Origin: a virus
DNA: 22,898 bases
Virus record (IMG/VR): IMGVR_UViG_3300037189_013884
Coordinates: 1-22,898 of that record
Strand: one strand, 5' to 3'
A program made the position numbers and the translations under genes. Of this stretch, positions 7,481 through 16,035 are shown in pieces. The notes under the pieces are model-generated. The model was not told where the DNA came from. It worked only from the letters and a program-made list of their open reading frames with translations, and ran no database searches. Each line of letters begins with the position of its first letter. Position 1 is the first letter of the stretch.

Positions 7481-10215
7481 CATCTACAGCAAGTTATACA
7501 AATCCAAATAATACATATGCAATGAATTATTTGAATATTGCCGGTGACGTTAGTGAACGTGGAAAATTGTTAACACAACGCTATGTTGGATACATGGGAA
7601 ATACTGGTGCAAGTGGTTATTATGACGGTTATATCAACAGTAGAGCTACTTCGGGAACATATGTGTATAATTCATCACTTGACAATGTATTATACAATGC
7701 AGCAACTCGGTTTGCATTGCAAGTCAATAATACATCAAGTGCAAATAATGGATATTTTGATGGAAATTTTGGTTCCATTGCATATAATGTAGCAATTAAT
7801 GACAGCGCATCGTTTTATTTAAATTTTACAGGTAGTAAAGGTGTAAATGGATTTACTTATCCACAAGGATATGTTTATTTAAATTTTTACTATACAAGTA
7901 ATCCACTGAGTTGCAGTGGCTATACAACACACAACGGAGTTCAATATCCAATTACAAATTGGACAATTATTAATGGTACCTCAAGTTCTATTTGGCAAGT
8001 TTGGCGCGGCACAGTAAACGCCAATAATTATATGCAAGATATGTTGGTTGCTGTTACTGCAAGCGCAACCACAATTGCAAGTTTAGTAGAATGGGAATAT
8101 GCAATGACACGTCCCGGTGAAGCTGAACCCACCGTTATTACAAAATATAATGATAATAGCTATTACAATAAATTAACATTTTATAACACCAGTAATACAG
8201 CAAGTATTGTATTGAATCCAAATGCTAGTAGTTATTTTACTAGCAATCGATTGGGTATCGGAACAACCAGCCCAAGTGGATATTTAAATGTATATAGCGG
8301 TTCTTTAAATACAATTCCGGCAATTAAAGTAGAAGGTGCCACCACTGGAACACCATCTATCATTGGATTAGATATTGCTAATGCAAGTAGCAGTAATACT
8401 CCACAAGTTCAATTTACTTTGGAAAAAAGTGTAGCAAAAGCATTTGAAATATCTACAAAATCAGGTAGTGCATCATTAACAAGTCGTTTAACGATACAAA
8501 CAGATACAGGAAATGTTGGAGTGGGTACAACAACACCTTTAAATCTACTGGATGTCAAAGGAGCGGTAGCGATTGGAAGTACGTATGCCGGAACAAACGC
8601 TGCACCATCAAGTGGTTTGTTGGTGCAAGGTAATGTTGGTATTGGAAGCACAAATCCAGCGAATGCATTGGATGTTGTTGGAAATATTAGTGCAAGTGGT
8701 ACTGGAAGTTTTAATCGCCTTGGTATTGGATTAACATCACCAAACGCTCCGGTTCACATCAGTAGTTCATTAACCGGACAAGCAATAATTTTAAATATTC
8801 AAAGTGCCGGTCAATCTCCCGGCATTCAATTGACGGGCACAGATAGAACTGCGGCGATTTATCCAAATGGTCGTTCCGGCGGTATAAGAAGTACAACATT
8901 AGATTTATGGACAGATAATGCGGCGTATATTAATTTTTTTAATACTAATGGAACCACTTATTATGGTTCGGTAGGACAACTTAGTGCAACTGTATTTTCT
9001 ATTACTAGTAATAGTAATTTACAATTGGGTGCGAGTGGTTCTACTCAAGTATTTATTAGCAGCAGTGGTAATGTTGGTATTGGAACTACAAATCCATTAA
9101 ATAAATTAGATGTACTTGGTAATATTAGTGCAAGCAACATTACGGCAAGTTTATTTTTTGGTACAAGTAGTTGGGCAACTCAAGCATTAACAGCTAGTAG
9201 TTTGGTTCCAACAAACAGTTATACCGTAACAACATTCAATGTAAACAGTTCGGGTAGCACAAGCGCATCAACAAATGGTTCATTGACAATAACTGGTCAA
9301 AATACCAAAGGAGGCAGTAATTATCATGACTTTTTATATACAACCAATACTGTTGCTGGTGCCGTTAATGCAAATAAATATTTCCGTCAAGATAATACAG
9401 GAAATTTTGAAATAGTTAATAGTGCTTATAATAATACAATTTTTACATTAACTGACAGTGGTTCGTTGCAATTACCAACTGCACAAAGTGCAAATGTCAC
9501 ACAATTAAGAAATACAGGCGCAGGGTTAAAAGTTGGTAATTATGGATTGCTTTTTGACGATGGTAATGTTCATTTACATAGCACGAATCCTAATTCTAAT
9601 CTTTGGTTAAATTGTTCTGGTTCTGGTCTTTTCATAATAAATGGTCAATCAGGTGCTACCGGTGGTGTAGGTATAGGTACATCCATCATGTCTGGTTATG
9701 TAACAATTAATGGTGGGTCAAATGTTACTATAGGTGCATATGGATATTTGATTAATACGGGCAGTCCTCCTACGGGCACAGGTGGTGGAACAACAGGAAC
9801 TTTTAGTATAACTTGTACTCAACGTGTTCAAGCAACTGAATTTGATGCTACTTCAGATGAAAGATTAAAAAATATTGAGGGTGAAATACCATTAAATGAA
9901 GCGGTTGATTTAATAAATAAAATTATACCAATCAAATATAAATGGAAAGATGGTGTAGATACTGGAACAAAGACTGGCTATTCCGCACAACAAGTATATA
10001 AAGCTGGATTTGATCATTTAGTTGGAGTAGTTAAAAAAGACGGAATGGAAGAAATTATTGATGAAGATGGATTTATCAATCCAAAAGATGCTCAGTTTGT
10101 AATGAATTATGAACAAGTAACTCCATATCATAGTAAATTAATTAAATATTTAATTGATAAAATTGAACGCATGGAAATTGAAATACAATTATTAAAATCA
10201 CAAGTAAATAGATAA
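7120..10215 (+). CDS. Tail fibre with GIGTTxP repeats and C-terminal S74 chaperone domain
   Basis: This 1031-residue protein is a trimeric tail fibre or spike that would contact the host surface. The N-terminal 130 residues hold the Ser/Tyr repeats shared with the previous gene and may be the site where the two proteins bind or align. A unique beta-rich stretch follows (about 135-370), then six copies of a (L/V)G(I/V)G-type unit, often followed by TTxP and LDVxG, with glycines at about 379, 467, 507, 535, 653 and 851, typical of long fibre shafts. Residues from about 903 to 1031 are a peptidase S74/endosialidase-type intramolecular chaperone: SDERLKN with the Ser912 and Lys917 expected for autocleavage, GYSAQQV, and a final coiled coil (about 1003-1031). 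The domain trimerises the shaft and normally cuts itself off after folding. The start lies 1 base after the preceding stop, without a Shine-Dalgarno sequence. The receptor is unknown. Confidence 0.9.
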   Translation: MSLQLSASLNLTGSLNLSGSMSATQVLNITASVAQNSITSSYISASNVTGTVVSSSYSLSSSYSPTNITSSWSTNSLTASYITASNVVGTVTSASYSLNSGTSNTASYINAANVNGTVTQASTASYTNPNNTYAMNYLNIAGDVSERGKLLTQRYVGYMGNTGASGYYDGYINSRATSGTYVYNSSLDNVLYNAATRFALQVNNTSSANNGYFDGNFGSIAYNVAINDSASFYLNFTGSKGVNGFTYPQGYVYLNFYYTSNPLSCSGYTTHNGVQYPITNWTIINGTSSSIWQVWRGTVNANNYMQDMLVAVTASATTIASLVEWEYAMTRPGEAEPTVITKYNDNSYYNKLTFYNTSNTASIVLNPNASSYFTSNRLGIGTTSPSGYLNVYSGSLNTIPAIKVEGATTGTPSIIGLDIANASSSNTPQVQFTLEKSVAKAFEISTKSGSASLTSRLTIQTDTGNVGVGTTTPLNLLDVKGAVAIGSTYAGTNAAPSSGLLVQGNVGIGSTNPANALDVVGNISASGTGSFNRLGIGLTSPNAPVHISSSLTGQAIILNIQSAGQSPGIQLTGTDRTAAIYPNGRSGGIRSTTLDLWTDNAAYINFFNTNGTTYYGSVGQLSATVFSITSNSNLQLGASGSTQVFISSSGNVGIGTTNPLNKLDVLGNISASNITASLFFGTSSWATQALTASSLVPTNSYTVTTFNVNSSGSTSASTNGSLTITGQNTKGGSNYHDFLYTTNTVAGAVNANKYFRQDNTGNFEIVNSAYNNTIFTLTDSGSLQLPTAQSANVTQLRNTGAGLKVGNYGLLFDDGNVHLHSTNPNSNLWLNCSGSGLFIINGQSGATGGVGIGTSIMSGYVTINGGSNVTIGAYGYLINTGSPPTGTGGGTTGTFSITCTQRVQATEFDATSDERLKNIEGEIPLNEAVDLINKIIPIKYKWKDGVDTGTKTGYSAQQVYKAGFDHLVGVVKKDGMEEIIDEDGFINPKDAQFVMNYEQVTPYHSKLIKYLIDKIERMEIEIQLLKSQVNR

Positions 10216-10318
10216 AAGATTAAAAAAACCCATAAATATTATAATCTTGAGTTTTTGACATATATTTATATTTAGTTTTACAAAACAAACTATTTGATTT
10301 TGAAAGGAATTATTATAT
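10216..10318 (+). promoter_or_regulatory. Intergenic leader of the tail sheath gene with candidate late promoter
   Basis: This 103-base gap is almost pure A/T. It holds an ATAAATAT at 10232-10239, resembling the T4 late-promoter core TATAAATA, and a TATATTTATATTT at 10261-10273; both also occur upstream of the gene at 18050. A weak imperfect hairpin (AAAAACCCA pairing with TGAGTTTTT, about 10224-10256) could be a poor terminator for the fibre gene. An AAGGA at 10304-10308, 10 bases before the ATG, is one of the better ribosome binding sites in the window and fits an abundant product. The promoter assignment is tentative. Confidence 0.4.
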
Positions 10319-13300
10319 ATGCCAATTACTGAAGGTGGAAAATTTAGTCCTGAAGACAGAATTGTGAGTCCCGGTGTCTTCACACGCGAAAATGATTTGA
10401 GCGGGGTTGCTCAGGGGGTTGCAGACATTGGTGCTGCAATTGTTGCTCCATTTGCCCAAGGACCGGGATTTGCTCCAACATTAGTTACTAGTACAGCCGA
10501 TCTCGAAAGTAAATTCGGGGTAGCTGATGGAGTATATTATGGTCCATATACTGCAAAAGAATATTTAAAAGAAAAAGGATTTGTAACGGTTGTTCGCGTC
10601 GGCGCATTGACCGGATATAATCAAAAAAATCCTTTCGTTATTTATGCAGAACCGGGTACATGGGCACGTAGTGGCAGTGCAGGATCATTAAATAGTGGCA
10701 GTTCTTATGTTTTGTATGATAGTACCAGTACCACCACATTAAGCACTTCATTTAGCTATACTAGTGGTTCTTCACCAAGTAATGGTACTTTAGCATTTAA
10801 GAGTGGAACTTCTTTCATTGGTAAATTTGCCTCAGTTGCTGGTGATAGCACAGGAAGTAATTCTGGAACCGGCAGTGCATTATATTATGGAAATCAATAT
10901 TCGTTTGCATTTACAAATGATACGACTGCATCAACTTCTTATGTTTCTAGTAGTATTCAAGGAAGTGGTGCCCAAACCAGCCTTGCTAAATTATTGCAAG
11001 CATTAAGCGAAACCGGTGGAGTGACTGGATCAGGAGTTAGTGGTTCCTTTACAACCTCTGGTATTACAGTTACTAACACTGATAATGGTATTATTGCAGT
11101 TGGTGCATTAAGTTTAATTAGTGGTTCATTCACATCATCTCGTTCAACAGTTGGTTGCGGTGTCCAATTATTGGTTAATGGTGTAGTTAGTGGTTCATTT
11201 GGTAAAATTACTGGTGCATTCACAACACAATTTACATCAAGTGCAGATCCATGTAATCCAGTAAGTAGTTCAAGATATCCATTAGTATTAGCTGTTTTGG
11301 CAGATACTCAACATGCAACTATTGGTTCTAATTTGAATGCTCCGGGATTCAGTGCAAGCGCATTTGCTGCCGCAACAGCATCTAGTGGAACTTATCAAAA
11401 TATGTTTGATTTTGATGCTCAAAATTTCAGATTAACTTTGGTATCAAGTGGTTCACAAGTTGGTGTATATGATTTCTCAGTCAATCCAGCAAATAGTAAA
11501 TATATTAGTAATGTATTTGGAACTGATGCGACTGCTGGTAATCCAGCTACGCAAGTTACTGGAACCAAGATTGAAGCTGCATATTTGTATAAATTCTTTG
11601 AAAGCAGTGTTAAGAGAGTTTCCGCAGGTTATGTAACTGAAGGTTGGAGAGTTACTGGTTCTGCATTACCAAGTGTAGGAAATACATTTAGTAGTGGCGA
11701 ATTGATGACTTTCACTGATGCATATTCATTAAATTTGAATGCAGGTGATAGTTCATTTAGTTTGACAAATGCAAATACTCCTTGGATCATGAGTCAAAAA
11801 ATTGCTCCTTGGAGTACCGATGGTAGTTCAACTACTTCAACTAAATTCCAATTGTTCCGTGCTCATACATTGTCTGACGGAACCAACATGAATACTAAGT
11901 ATAAAGTTGAAATTAGTAATGTTAAATTGGCAGGAACAGTTGCAGGTAGTGATTGGGGTACATTCACATTAGCAGTACGTGATTATAGTGACACCGATAA
12001 AAAGCCTAAATATTTGGAAATCTTCCAAAATTTAAGTTTGGATCCAGACAGTGCAAATTTCGTTGCTCGTCGTATTGGTGATCGTTATAATTATATTACT
12101 TATTCAGGTAAAATTATTGAATTTGGTACTTATACCAATTTGAGTAAATATATTCGTATTGAAATGAGTGATATTGCTTATCCTGTCAGTGCAGTACCTT
12201 ATGGATTCCAAGCATATAGTACTCCTGTAAGTAGTACATTGACTAAATATGTTCCAGTTGTCAAATATAGTAAAGCAAGTATTTATGGACAAGCTCCGGG
12301 TAAATATCCATCTGGCACCGTCTTTGGAGATAATCCATTGGGCGCAGATTCCGAATTGACTGCATTATATCCAACCGCAAGTGTTGGTGTTAGTGTAGCT
12401 GAAGATACAATTCAATATTTTGCTCCATTACCAGCATTCGAAGCATATGATAGTAACGGATCAAATTGTGACTTTGATTTGGGTGATGAAATTGGAACTG
12501 GTTCATATGGCGATCTTGCTACCACCGGTAGCTTGTTGCCAGCAGCAACTAGTGGAAGTGTTCCATCAACCTACGACAGCGCAAATGAATCAAATTATGT
12601 TAAGATGCGTAAATTCATTGTTGGTTTCCAAGGTGGATTTGACGGTCAAAGTCCAGCAGTACCAATTAATGTTGGTGGCGATATAACCGCAGGTAATACT
12701 CAAGGTTTGAATTGTGTTAATATCAATAGTGCAGGTTCAATAGCATACAAGCAAGTTGTTGGTGCATTAGGAAATGCAGATGAATTTGATATTAATTTGA
12801 TTGCAACTCCGGGTATTTTCCACAGTCAGCATAGTTATGTAGCACAACTTGTAATTGATATGTGTGAAGCTCGCGGCGATTGTTTCTACATCATGGATAA
12901 CATTGTATTCCCTAAGAGTAATCAATCGGTTGGATTGATTGATGCAGCAGTTAATGATGTATCAACTATCGACAGTAATTATGTTGGAACTTATTATCCT
13001 TGGATCAAGATTCTTGATACTAACTTGAATAAGATTATCAGTGTTCCTCCAAGTGTAATCATGCCAGCAGTTTATGCTGCAAATGATAATGCAAGTGCAG
13101 AATGGTTTGCACCAGCAGGATTGAATCGTGGTGGAATTGCACAAGCTGTTCAAGTGTTGGATCGTTTGACTCATGCAGAACGTGATGTGTTGTATGAAGG
13201 TCGTGTTAATCCAATCGCAGCATTTCCGGGTCAAGGAATTTGTGCTTGGGGTCAAAAGACTCTTCAAATTGCTCCAAGTGCATTGGATCGTATCAATGTT

Positions 13301-13606
13301 CGCCGTTTGTTAATTGCATTGAAGAAATTTATTGCAAGTTCAAGCAAGTTCTTGGTATTCGAACAAAATGTTGCAGCAACAAGAAATCGTTTCTTGAGTA
13401 TTGTAAATCCATATTTGGAATCAGTACAACAACGTAGTGGATTATATGCATTCCAAGTCAAGATGGATGCAGCAAATAATACTCCTGACTTGATTGATCG
13501 TAACATTATGTATGGTCAAATCTACTTGCAACCAGCTAAGACCGCTGAATTCATCGTGTTGGACTTCAATATCTTACCAACAGGTGCTCAATTCCCCGGA
13601 GCCTAA
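10319..13606 (+). CDS. gp18: Contractile tail sheath protein (T4 gp18 family), enlarged
   Basis: This forms the contractile outer tube of the tail. At 1095 residues it is much longer than T4 gp18 (659). The N-terminus has the usual sheath opening (SPGVFTRENDLS, then GAAIVAPFAQGPGFAPTLV, LESKFG, and VVRVGA at about 90-98). The C-terminal 290 residues hold the conserved sheath core: DEFDINLIATPG, an AERDVLYEGRVNPIAAFPGQ segment, INVRRLLIALKKFI, and the closing YGQIYLQPAKTAEFIVLDF strand that threads neighbouring subunits together. Between them, roughly residues 110-800 include a Ser/Gly/Thr-rich region (about 110-330) with recurring SGSF units and no match to the T4 core, likely extra surface domains. 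A good ribosome binding site precedes the ATG, and a strong terminator follows the stop, so it is probably a separate high-level transcript. Expected partner: a tail tube protein, not present next to it. Confidence 0.93.
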   Translation: MPITEGGKFSPEDRIVSPGVFTRENDLSGVAQGVADIGAAIVAPFAQGPGFAPTLVTSTADLESKFGVADGVYYGPYTAKEYLKEKGFVTVVRVGALTGYNQKNPFVIYAEPGTWARSGSAGSLNSGSSYVLYDSTSTTTLSTSFSYTSGSSPSNGTLAFKSGTSFIGKFASVAGDSTGSNSGTGSALYYGNQYSFAFTNDTTASTSYVSSSIQGSGAQTSLAKLLQALSETGGVTGSGVSGSFTTSGITVTNTDNGIIAVGALSLISGSFTSSRSTVGCGVQLLVNGVVSGSFGKITGAFTTQFTSSADPCNPVSSSRYPLVLAVLADTQHATIGSNLNAPGFSASAFAAATASSGTYQNMFDFDAQNFRLTLVSSGSQVGVYDFSVNPANSKYISNVFGTDATAGNPATQVTGTKIEAAYLYKFFESSVKRVSAGYVTEGWRVTGSALPSVGNTFSSGELMTFTDAYSLNLNAGDSSFSLTNANTPWIMSQKIAPWSTDGSSTTSTKFQLFRAHTLSDGTNMNTKYKVEISNVKLAGTVAGSDWGTFTLAVRDYSDTDKKPKYLEIFQNLSLDPDSANFVARRIGDRYNYITYSGKIIEFGTYTNLSKYIRIEMSDIAYPVSAVPYGFQAYSTPVSSTLTKYVPVVKYSKASIYGQAPGKYPSGTVFGDNPLGADSELTALYPTASVGVSVAEDTIQYFAPLPAFEAYDSNGSNCDFDLGDEIGTGSYGDLATTGSLLPAATSGSVPSTYDSANESNYVKMRKFIVGFQGGFDGQSPAVPINVGGDITAGNTQGLNCVNINSAGSIAYKQVVGALGNADEFDINLIATPGIFHSQHSYVAQLVIDMCEARGDCFYIMDNIVFPKSNQSVGLIDAAVNDVSTIDSNYVGTYYPWIKILDTNLNKIISVPPSVIMPAVYAANDNASAEWFAPAGLNRGGIAQAVQVLDRLTHAERDVLYEGRVNPIAAFPGQGICAWGQKTLQIAPSALDRINVRRLLIALKKFIASSSKFLVFEQNVAATRNRFLSIVNPYLESVQQRSGLYAFQVKMDAANNTPDLIDRNIMYGQIYLQPAKTAEFIVLDFNILPTGAQFPGA

Positions 13607-13613
13607 TTAAAGG

Positions 13614-13628
13614 CTGAATAAAATTCAG
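13614..13628 (+). repeat. Small hairpin just after the sheath stop codon
   Basis: CTGAAT and ATTCAG form a perfect 6-bp stem around an AAA loop, directly upstream of the sheath terminator. Two hairpins in tandem could protect the 3' end of the abundant sheath mRNA; this is inference. Confidence 0.4.
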
Positions 13629-13662
13629 AAACCCTGCCAGTTTTATTCTGGCAGGGTTTTTT
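13629..13662 (+). terminator. Intrinsic terminator after the tail sheath gene
   Basis: A 9-bp GC-rich stem (CCCTGCCAG / CTGGCAGGG), extended by AAA/TTT pairs to 12 bp, encloses a 7-base TTTTATT loop and runs straight into six T residues (13657-13662). It begins 23 bases after the sheath stop codon and would end sheath transcription before the packaging genes. Confidence 0.95.
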
Positions 13663-13741
13663 ACTGAAACTATAAAATAAAAAAATGCATTAGAAAACTT
13701 GCAATTATATATAGTAGAGTAGTTTATATCAATCGTTATAT
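13663..13741 (+). promoter_or_regulatory. Gap between terminator and packaging operon; promoter expected
   Basis: Because a strong terminator precedes it, the packaging genes need their own promoter in these 79 A/T-rich bases. A TATAAAATA at about 13671-13679 resembles the T4 late-promoter core with one extra A, and TTATATATA lies at about 13705-13713. Neither can be chosen with confidence from sequence alone. No Shine-Dalgarno sequence is visible before the ATG at 13742. Confidence 0.3.
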
Positions 13742-14422
13742 ATGAAAAAAGCCAATGGAAAAAGTAATTTAAGTATTGTTCAAGATTATTTGGAAGGAAA
13801 TCGTCCATTTATTCAAGTTGGATATGATGAAAATATCGCCGTTCAAAGTCGAAAAGAAGGAGAAGAATGGGAAGATAGTCAGGGACATCGATGGGTAAAG
13901 AAAAATGGATATAAACAAAAGATAAGTAAAAAGGCACAATATGTGTTTGAACAACGTTGTACCATTTGCGATGCGGACATGAAATGGGGCAATTATCTTG
14001 ACCAAAAAATTTATCCTAAAACAACTCGTTGTTATGAATGCAACATTGAATTTGAAGGAGAATTAAGAGGACGTGGTATTTATGGAGATTATGAAAAGTT
14101 TAAAGTTATTAATAATGAATTATCAATGGCATTAAATTTTAAAGCTAATGTAGAAAGTAGTATTGATTACTTGGCAAATTATACTCCAAAAACAAAAAAT
14201 CCTCAATTTTTTAATGAAGACGGCAGTGAAGAAATATGGGTGGATGATACTGATAGAAGAGAAGTGGTGTTAAAAGATTTGCGTGAAGATTTAGAGAAGG
14301 TAACTAATTTAATTAAATTGGCACACGAAGAATTAAATAGTTTAAAATACAATCCTCAAATTGATAAAGATTTGAAACCGGTGGTTATGAAAAAACTAGC
14401 TAAGAAGGAATCAAATGGCTGA
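13742..14422 (+). CDS. Zinc-ribbon protein overlapping terminase gene; candidate small terminase (gp16 position)
   Basis: A 226-residue protein of unrecognised family. It has a basic N-terminal half with WEDSQGHRWVKKNGYKQK, then two CxxC pairs about 28 residues apart (CTIC at about 78-81 and CYEC at about 99-102), which would bind one zinc ion. The C-terminal third is charged and helical (about 170-215), suited to oligomerisation. Its last 8 bases overlap the terminase start, with AAGGA at 14405-14409 serving as the ribosome binding site, so the two are translationally coupled. In T4 the small terminase gp16 lies in exactly this place and helps recognise DNA for packaging; that role is inferred from position alone, and T4 gp16 is helical without a zinc ribbon. 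A zinc-binding packaging regulator or an unrelated structural protein remains possible. Confidence 0.6.
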   Translation: MKKANGKSNLSIVQDYLEGNRPFIQVGYDENIAVQSRKEGEEWEDSQGHRWVKKNGYKQKISKKAQYVFEQRCTICDADMKWGNYLDQKIYPKTTRCYECNIEFEGELRGRGIYGDYEKFKVINNELSMALNFKANVESSIDYLANYTPKTKNPQFFNEDGSEEIWVDDTDRREVVLKDLREDLEKVTNLIKLAHEELNSLKYNPQIDKDLKPVVMKKLAKKESNG

Positions 14423-16022
14423 AAAAAGTTTAAGAGAAGTACTAAAAGCAGAGTATAAAAAATGTTTAATGGATCCGATATATTTCATGAAGAAATATGT
14501 CAAAATTCAACATCCTATTCGCGGAACTGTAAATTTCGATTTATATCCATTTCAAGAAGAAGCGTTGACTGATCTTGTTAATAACCGATTTAGTATTATT
14601 TTAAAATCTCGTCAGATGGGTATTAGTACTTTGGTTGCGGCATATAGTTTATGGATGATGATATTCCATACAGATAAGAATATTCGTTGTGTTAGTATTA
14701 CACAAGAAACTTCAAAAGAAATTGTTACCCGTGTTCGTTTTGCTAATCAACATTTACCTAGTTTTCTAAAAGTTAAAGAAAAAGAAGATAATCGTTTATC
14801 ATTATTATTATCTAATGGGTCTGCAATTAAAGCAGTTAGTAGTGCCGGGGATGCAATTCGTGGTGGATCATTGTCATTGCTTATTATTGACGAAGCTGCA
14901 TTCATTGATAATATTGATGAAATTTGGATTTCGGCACAACCAGCATTGGGCACTGGTGGTAAATCTATTATTTTAAGTACACCAAATGGTGTTGGTAATT
15001 TCTTTCATGATAAATGGGTAGAAGCCGAAGAAAAAAAGAATGGATTTAAAACTATTCGATTGCCATGGGATCTACATCCAGAACGTGATCAAAACTGGCG
15101 TGATGAACAAACCCGTTTGAATGGTGTAAAAAATTCAGCGCAAGAATGTGACTGTGATTTTACAACTACCGGTAATACTGTTATTGATATTCCTACACTT
15201 GATTTTTACAAACAAGAAAAAACACGTGATCCATTGGAAATACGTGGAGTTGATAAAGGATTATGGGTATGGGAATATCCTGATTATAACCGTCATTATA
15301 TTGTATCTGCTGACGTAGCCCGTGGTGATGGTGAAGATTATAGTACATTTCATGTTATCGACGTAGATAATCTAACTCAAGTTGCCGAATATCAAGGTAA
15401 AATCGGAACTAAAGATTACGGTAACTTTCTTGTCAGTATTGCAACAGAGTACAATAATGCTATATTAGTAGTTGAAAATGCAAATATTGGCTGGGCTGTA
15501 TTACAGCAAATTATTGATCGTCAATATCCAAACACATTTTATAGCAGTGCAGATTTGAAATATATTGATGTAGAACGTCAAATGACGAGTAAATATAATA
15601 GAGAAGAAAAGAAAATGGTTCCGGGATTTACTACAACAATGGCAACTCGTCCATTGATCGTATCTCGTATGGAAATGTATTTCAGAGAACGTAGTATTGA
15701 GGTTCGTTCAATTAGATTAATTAATGAATTAAAAACATTCGTTTGGAACGGAAATAAACCAGAAGCGATGGCTAAAAAACATGACGATTTGGTAATGGCA
15801 TTTAGTATTGGGTTATGGGTACGTGATACTGCATTGAGATTGCGTCAACAAGGAATGGATTTAAATAAATCTATGTTATCGAGTATTAATAGAGTTGGCG
15901 GCAATGCTGAAGCTTTATATAAACCTCAATCTATCAATGCAAAAGAAGCTTGGCAAATGTCAACAGGATATGGTGCCAATGTTATTAATGATAAAAAAGA
16001 AAATTTACTGTGGTTAATCTAA
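14415..16022 (+). CDS. gp17: Terminase large subunit (packaging ATPase and nuclease), T4 gp17 family
   Basis: This motor pumps DNA through the portal and cuts the concatemer. The 535 residues hold an N-terminal ATPase: a Q-motif-like YPFQEEAL (44-51), a deviant Walker A KSRQMGIST (64-72) in which the usual P-loop lysine is Ile70 and the lysine sits at the front (K64), Walker B LLIIDE (155-160, D159/E160), and coupling motif STPNG (188-192). The C-terminal RNase H-like nuclease has its acidic residues at D300 (IVSADVARG), E354 (LVVENANIG) and D457/D458 (KKHDDLVMAF). It is shorter than T4 gp17 (610) but contains every catalytic motif, so it should be active. It overlaps the zinc-ribbon gene by 8 bases and ends 13 bases before the portal gene, making a packaging operon. 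Confidence 0.96.
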   Translation: MAEKSLREVLKAEYKKCLMDPIYFMKKYVKIQHPIRGTVNFDLYPFQEEALTDLVNNRFSIILKSRQMGISTLVAAYSLWMMIFHTDKNIRCVSITQETSKEIVTRVRFANQHLPSFLKVKEKEDNRLSLLLSNGSAIKAVSSAGDAIRGGSLSLLIIDEAAFIDNIDEIWISAQPALGTGGKSIILSTPNGVGNFFHDKWVEAEEKKNGFKTIRLPWDLHPERDQNWRDEQTRLNGVKNSAQECDCDFTTTGNTVIDIPTLDFYKQEKTRDPLEIRGVDKGLWVWEYPDYNRHYIVSADVARGDGEDYSTFHVIDVDNLTQVAEYQGKIGTKDYGNFLVSIATEYNNAILVVENANIGWAVLQQIIDRQYPNTFYSSADLKYIDVERQMTSKYNREEKKMVPGFTTTMATRPLIVSRMEMYFRERSIEVRSIRLINELKTFVWNGNKPEAMAKKHDDLVMAFSIGLWVRDTALRLRQQGMDLNKSMLSSINRVGGNAEALYKPQSINAKEAWQMSTGYGANVINDKKENLLWLI

Positions 16023-16035
16023 TATATATACATAT

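Noticed and set aside
10224-10256. Firm terminator after the tail fibre gene
   Set aside because: The stem is A/T-rich with a mismatch and a long loop; it is mentioned only as a weak possibility.
10957-11223. Minus-strand frame opposite the sheath insertion
   Set aside because: Its Pro/Thr/Val content is explained by reading the reverse of Ser/Gly/Thr repeats; no supporting signals.
12962-13506. Minus-strand frames opposite the sheath C-terminus
   Set aside because: They are the complement of the strongly conserved sheath core, have shadow-like composition and no initiation context.
14618-14626. Terminase inactive because the P-loop lysine is missing
   Set aside because: A front-placed lysine is a known functional variant, and Walker B, motif III and the nuclease acids are all intact.
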